Shown here one piece after another: positions 60,164 to 64,000 of a stretch of 64,000 nucleotides of DNA. The notes under the pieces were generated by a model. That model did not search any database, was not told where the DNA came from, and saw only the letters and a program-made list of their open reading frames with translations. Source of the DNA: Jiella pacifica (GTDB lineage: Bacteria; Pseudomonadota; Alphaproteobacteria; Rhizobiales; Rhizobiaceae). The stretch is taken from contig NZ_JAAAMG010000009.1 of NCBI RefSeq assembly GCF_010500815.1, positions 124,001 through 188,000 on the forward strand, read 5' to 3'. Made by a program: the position numbers and the translations under genes. Positions within the stretch are counted from its first letter, which is position 1. Every line of letters starts with the position of its first letter.

Positions 60164-61456
60164 TTAGTCCTGAAACGGATCGCGAACAAGTATTGTGTCC
60201 TCGCGCTCGGGCGACGTCGACAACAGCGTCACGGGCGCCGCCACGAGCTCCTCTATGTGCCTGACATATTTGATCGCCTGGGCCGGCAGGTCGCTCCAGC
60301 TGCGGGCGCCGGCCGTCGTCGCCTGCCAGCCTTCGAAGCTTTCGTAGATCGGTTCGACGCGCTTCTGCTCGGATAGACTTGCCGGCAGATAGTCTATCCG
60401 CCTTCCGTCCAGTTCGTAGCCGGTGACGACCTTGATTTCCTCGAGCCCGTCAAGCACGTCGAGTTTGGTCAGGGCCAGCCCGTCGATGCCGTTGATGGCC
60501 ACCGCCTGGCGCACCAGCACGGCGTCGAACCAGCCGCAGCGGCGCTTGCGCCCCGTCACCGTGCCGAACTCGCGGCCCTTTTCGCCGAGGAACTGGCCGA
60601 TCTCGTTGTCCTGTTCGCTCGGAAACGGCCCCTCGCCGACCCGCGTCGTATAGGCCTTGGTGATGCCGAGAACGAAGCCGAGGCTGCCCGGTCCGAGACC
60701 GGACCCCGCCGCCGCCTGGCCGGCCACGGTATTGGACGAGGTGACGAAGGGGTAGGTGCCGTGATCGATGTCGAGAAGCGTCCCTTGCGCGCCCTCGAAC
60801 AGGATGCGCGCGCCGGCCTTGCGCCGCTCGTCGAGCAGCCGCCACACCCGGTCCATATAGGGCACGATCTCGCCGGCGACCGAGGTCAGCTCCTCGAGAA
60901 TCGCCGCGGCGTCGATCTCCTCCTGGCCGAGACCCCGGCGCAGCGCGTTGTGATGGGCGAGCAGCCGCTCGATCCGCTCAGGCAGGGATTCGGGATGGGC
61001 GAGATCCATGACGCGGATGGCCCGGCGGCCGACCTTGTCCTCGTAGGCCGGGCCGATCCCGCGCCCGGTCGTGCCGATCTTGGTGCCCGAATTGGCGTTT
61101 TCGCGGGTGGCGTCGAGTTCGCGGTGCAGCGACAGGATCAGCGCGGCGTTGTCGGCGATGCGAAGGCTCGACGGATCGATCGTCACACCCTGCTCGGTCA
61201 GCCGCTTGCGCTCGGCGACGAAGGCGTGCGGGTCGAAGACGACGCCGTTGCCGATGACGGAGAGCTTGCCCTGGCGCACGACGCCCGAAGGCAGGAGCGA
61301 CAGCTTGTAGGAGACACCGTCGACGACGAGCGTGTGCCCGGCATTGTGGCCACCCTGGAAACGCACGACGACGTCGGCCCGCTCGGAGAGCCAGTCGACG
61401 ATCTTGCCTTTTCCTTCGTCACCCCACTGCGATCCGATGACCACGACGTTTGCCAT
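60164..61456 (-). CDS. purA: Adenylosuccinate synthetase
   Basis: 430 residues from ATG 61456 with GGGGAAG ahead. It joins IMP and aspartate in AMP synthesis. Motifs: [17 protein letters not shown] (GTP loop), [50 protein letters not shown] and [10 protein letters not shown]. Complete and of normal length. Confidence 0.97.
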   Translation of the reverse strand: MANVVVIGSQWGDEGKGKIVDWLSERADVVVRFQGGHNAGHTLVVDGVSYKLSLLPSGVVRQGKLSVIGNGVVFDPHAFVAERKRLTEQGVTIDPSSLRIADNAALILSLHRELDATRENANSGTKIGTTGRGIGPAYEDKVGRRAIRVMDLAHPESLPERIERLLAHHNALRRGLGQEEIDAAAILEELTSVAGEIVPYMDRVWRLLDERRKAGARILFEGAQGTLLDIDHGTYPFVTSSNTVAGQAAAGSGLGPGSLGFVLGITKAYTTRVGEGPFPSEQDNEIGQFLGEKGREFGTVTGRKRRCGWFDAVLVRQAVAINGIDGLALTKLDVLDGLEEIKVVTGYELDGRRIDYLPASLSEQKRVEPIYESFEGWQATTAGARSWSDLPAQAIKYVRHIEELVAAPVTLLSTSPEREDTILVRDPFQD

Positions 61457-61787
61457 GTACTTCCCCACGAAATCCAACCGGCAGCGCTCCTGGCGCGCCG
61501 GCCGAGCAACGGCGACGAGATGCCGCCGAAGGTTTGCGATACGAGACCTTCGTCAAGCTTGACGGCCCAAATGCCAGTTGGCCTGTAACGCGTCGATGCC
61601 CTGCCTGTCCATGAAGGCGGACGATCAACGTCGTAGACTCACAGAACTTGCCAATAATGCGTCGGCCAGGCGAGTTCTGTGAAACAATAAGGGGGTCTGG
61701 CCAGTTCCGGCAATCCCGACTAGACGGGACACCGCCGCGACTGCCTCCGGCGCACGAGAGGATGGCGTCGGCGATCGGGAAGAGAAA
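61457..61787. other. Divergent region between purA and the DMT transporter gene
   Basis: 331 bases holding the purA promoter region. Short frames inside have no ribosome site. I see no hairpin or operator I can name. Confidence 0.45.
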
Positions 61788-62681
61788 TTGCCGCGCGTCC
61801 ACCCTTATCTCGTTCTCACCGCAGTTGCGCTTCTCTGGGCCGGCAATGCCGTCGCCGGCAAGATGGCCGCAGGCCACATATCGCCCATGCTGCTGACGCT
61901 GGTGCGCTGGTTCTTCGCGACGCTTATCGTCGCCCCCTTCGCCCTGCCCCACGTTCGGACCGACTGGCCGGTGATCCGCCCGCGCCTCGTCTATCTGTCG
62001 ATCCTCGGGATGGTCGGATTCGCATCGTTCAATGCGATCTTCTATCTCGCGGCCAACTTCACCACCGCGATCAACATCACCATCGAGCAGTCGGCGATGC
62101 CGCTGGTGGTCTTCCTGGCCAATTTCATCCTGTTTCGGATGCGCGTCGCCTGGCTGCAGATCGTCGGCTTCGCCCTGACGCTGGTCGGCGTGGCTGTGAC
62201 GACGGCGAACGGCGATCTGTCGACGCTCCTGTCCCTCGACCTCAACCGCGGCGACGCCTTGATGGTGCTCGCCGTTCTGTTTTACGGCGGCTACACGGTG
62301 GCGCTGAGGTTCAAGCCACCGATTCACTGGCTGTCGACGATCTTCGTCCTCTCCTGCGCCTCGCTGGCGATCTCCATCGTCTATGCAGGCATCGAATTCG
62401 CCCTCGGCATGACGCAGCTGCCGGATTTCCAAGGCGCGGCGGCGGCCCTCTACACGGTCATCTTCCCGTCGCTGATCGCCCAGTCGCTCTATATCCGCGG
62501 CGTCGAGATGATCGGCCCGAACCGCGCCAATCTCTTCATCAATCTGGTGCCGGTCTTCGGTGCCCTGCTCGCCGTCCTGATCGTCGGCGAGGAGCTCCAT
62601 CCGTTCCACGTCCTGGCGCTGGCCTGCGTCCTCGGCGGCATCACGCTGGCCGAGCGGGGTGCCAGAGGCCGCGGGGCCTGA
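61788..62681 (+). CDS. DMT superfamily transporter, EamA type
   Basis: 297 residues with ten hydrophobic helices in two EamA repeats: HPYLVLTAVALLWAGNAVAG opens the first, and GDALMVLAVLFYGGYTVALR opens the second. The motif PLVVFLANFILFRMRVAWLQ and the end FINLVPVFGALLAVLIVGEE are typical. Probably a metabolite exporter with unknown substrate. The start is TTG 61788 with GGGAAGAG ahead; no better in-frame ATG exists nearby. Confidence 0.87.
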   Translation: MPRVHPYLVLTAVALLWAGNAVAGKMAAGHISPMLLTLVRWFFATLIVAPFALPHVRTDWPVIRPRLVYLSILGMVGFASFNAIFYLAANFTTAINITIEQSAMPLVVFLANFILFRMRVAWLQIVGFALTLVGVAVTTANGDLSTLLSLDLNRGDALMVLAVLFYGGYTVALRFKPPIHWLSTIFVLSCASLAISIVYAGIEFALGMTQLPDFQGAAAALYTVIFPSLIAQSLYIRGVEMIGPNRANLFINLVPVFGALLAVLIVGEELHPFHVLALACVLGGITLAERGARGRGA

Positions 62682-62751
62682 GAACCGATCGGAAGATCGA
62701 GACCGCAGGTCCGAGCGCGTGGAATCGAACTGAAGGACGCGGGCTACAAAC

Positions 62752-62787
62752 AAAGAAAAGGCCCGAGGCGTTGCCGCCCCTGGCCTT
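62752..62787 (-). terminator. Rho-independent terminator of rpmE
   Basis: Read leftward: AAGGCCAGGGGCG, loop GCAA, CGCCTCGGGCCTT, then TTCTTTG. The stem has a 3-base internal mismatch flanked by GGCC/GGCC and GGCG/CGCC pairs. It lies 36 bases after the rpmE stop. Confidence 0.8.
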
Positions 62788-62822
62788 GTCGAAAACACTC
62801 GTTTGTCGTTGCCGACGAAAGC

Positions 62823-63044
62823 TCAGATCCCGAAACCGTCGTAGCGCTTCTTGAAGCGCGAGACGCGGCCGCCGCGGTCGAGCAGGTGCTGGTTGCCGCC
62901 GGTCCAGGCCGGATGGCTGGTCGGGTCGATGTCGAGGTTCAGCTTGTCGCCCTCGGAGCCCCAGGTCGAGCGGGTCTGGTACTCGGTGCCATTGGTCATC
63001 ACCACGGTGATGGCGTGGTACTTGGGATGGATGTCTTTCTTCAT
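62823..63044 (-). CDS. rpmE: 50S ribosomal protein L31
   Basis: 73 residues from ATG 63044. [20 protein letters not shown] at the start and [15 protein letters not shown] at the end are the L31 signatures. The Cys residues that bind zinc in E. coli L31 are absent, so this is the zinc-independent form. AGGACCAGG lies before the start. A terminator follows. Confidence 0.96.
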   Translation of the reverse strand: MKKDIHPKYHAITVVMTNGTEYQTRSTWGSEGDKLNLDIDPTSHPAWTGGNQHLLDRGGRVSRFKKRYDGFGI

Positions 63045-63255
63045 CGCGCCTGGTCCTTGAACTTCTTTCGCCAAAACATCCCCGACGCATCGGAAAGCCA
63101 CGGCCTGTCGCCGAAGAGCCTGTCCGGATGTCGCGGGGATCGCAGAGCTTTGATCGCTTCCAAAATCGGGTTCGAGCCTATACATCAGACCCGGGGCCGG
63201 CACAAGGTCCGGGCGGCCCGACATGGACCGCTCGTGAACGGACGCCTCTGACTGG

Positions 63256-64000
63256 ATGACGGAGTTTGTTTTGCGCGACGATGAGACGGCGATCCAAGGC
63301 CGGGACAAAACGCGCCGGAAACTGAAGCCCCTCGGCAGCCTCGTTCCCTACATGATGAAGTACAAGGCCATGGTGGCCGGGGCCTGCTTCTTCCTGGCCC
63401 TGGCGGCGGTGACGACGCTGTCGGTGCCGTTGGCCGTTCGCCGGGTGATCGATCACGGCTTCATCGAATCGGACTCCGGGCTGATCAATGCCTATTTCGG
63501 CATGCTGATGGTGCTCGCCGCCGTCCTCGCGCTGGCCAGCGCCGGCCGCTACTTCTTCGTCATCACCCTCGGCGAGCGGGTGGTGGCCGATCTTCGCAAG
63601 GCGGTCTTTTCGCATCTGACGAAACTGTCGCCGACCTTCTACGACACCGCCCAGTCGGGCGAGCTCGTCTCGCGGCTTTCCGCCGACACCACGCAGGTGA
63701 AGGCCGCCGTCGGCTCCACCGCCTCGCTGTTCCTGCGCAACGCAATTCTCTTCCTCGGGGCGCTCGCCATGATGGTGGCGACGAGCCCGGCGCTGTCGCT
63801 CATCGTCATTGCGGCGATTCCCTTCATCGTCCTGCCGCTTGTCGCCTTCGGCCGCGGCGTCCGGCGCCGTTCGCGCCATGCCCAGGACACGCTGGCGACG
63901 GCCACCGCCTATGCGTCGGAAGCCATCGGGGCGATGCGCACCGTCCAGGCCTTCACCTCCGAACGCGTCGTCGCCGGCCATTTCGGCACCTCGGTCGACG
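63256..64000 (+). CDS. ABC exporter, fused permease/ATPase, N-terminal part
   Basis: The first 248 residues from ATG 63256; the gene runs off the window. They form a type I exporter membrane domain of the MsbA/multidrug kind: [20 protein letters not shown] as the first helix, [20 protein letters not shown] as the intracellular helix, and [20 protein letters not shown] as the coupling-helix region. The ATPase half is not in view. The substrate cannot be told. It starts 211 bases from rpmE, divergently. Confidence 0.88.
   Translation, partial: MTEFVLRDDETAIQGRDKTRRKLKPLGSLVPYMMKYKAMVAGACFFLALAAVTTLSVPLAVRRVIDHGFIESDSGLINAYFGMLMVLAAVLALASAGRYFFVITLGERVVADLRKAVFSHLTKLSPTFYDTAQSGELVSRLSADTTQVKAAVGSTASLFLRNAILFLGALAMMVATSPALSLIVIAAIPFIVLPLVAFGRGVRRRSRHAQDTLATATAYASEAIGAMRTVQAFTSERVVAGHFGTSVD

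Overview
The window is a GC-rich, gene-dense chromosomal segment of an alphaproteobacterium, most likely of the Hyphomicrobiales (Rhizobiales). Supporting signs are the order coaD - two cyclophilins - queA - tgt beside gyrA, prfB next to mrcA and amiC next to rne, an RNase E with a large insert in its S1 domain and a C-terminal GWW motif, a GAAC-N7-GAAC LexA box in front of uvrA, and DUF1236, DUF29, Hint and DUF4139 proteins. An Aurantimonadaceae-like genus is a guess, not something the sequence proves.

Layout. 1-8.1 kb: cell wall and RNA housekeeping (prfB start, mrcA, amiC, rne). 8.3-11.8 kb: a three-gene cluster of unknown product: a glycosyltransferase facing a PIG-L deacetylase/NodS-like methyltransferase fusion, which is translationally coupled to an acyl-CoA-dehydrogenase-like protein. 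12.2-30.3 kb: an apparent nicotinate (vitamin B3) catabolic island. 30.7-36.1 kb: an Mla/MCE lipid-transport operon with a separate auxiliary lipoprotein. 36.3-46 kb: dipeptide epimerase, DUF4139 protein, small secreted proteins and the tgt/queA/ppi/coaD block. 46.2-64 kb: gyrA, a MarC protein, a cation efflux protein, a secreted nucleoside phosphorylase-like protein, ssb and uvrA around an SOS box, a VapC-type toxin-antitoxin pair whose toxin has an in-frame stop, a DUF72 protein, a Pro/Ala-rich membrane protein, purA, a DMT exporter, rpmE and the start of an ABC exporter.

The nicotinate island is the most interesting part. It encodes uptake (substrate-binding protein, fused LivH-LivM permease, two ATPases), hydroxylation to 6-hydroxynicotinate (2Fe-2S subunit plus molybdopterin/tri-heme cytochrome c subunit), ring reduction (6-hydroxynicotinate reductase), ring opening (enamidase), and a NicR/BpsR-like MarR regulator. 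It also carries a UPF0280 (ApbE-like) protein and two DUF1185 proteins of unknown role. I find one shared 19-bp near-palindrome, GAT[CT]GTT[CT]GTAT[AG]C[GT]AA[CT]G, in the same orientation before each of the three transcription units (reductase, enamidase, transporter/hydroxylase). It is the likely operator of the MarR protein. The pathway therefore combines the reductive route known from fermenting Eubacterium barkeri with the cytochrome-linked hydroxylase of aerobic pseudomonads.

The island has been disturbed. REP/BIME-like hairpin repeats fill the gap between reductase and UPF0280 genes and the gap between the two hydroxylase subunits, where they extend the small subunit's reading frame. 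An AT-richer Hint-domain gene, a DUF29 gene and a DUF1185 3'-end remnant sit between the two halves. No tRNA, rRNA, CRISPR array, complete insertion sequence or prophage was seen.
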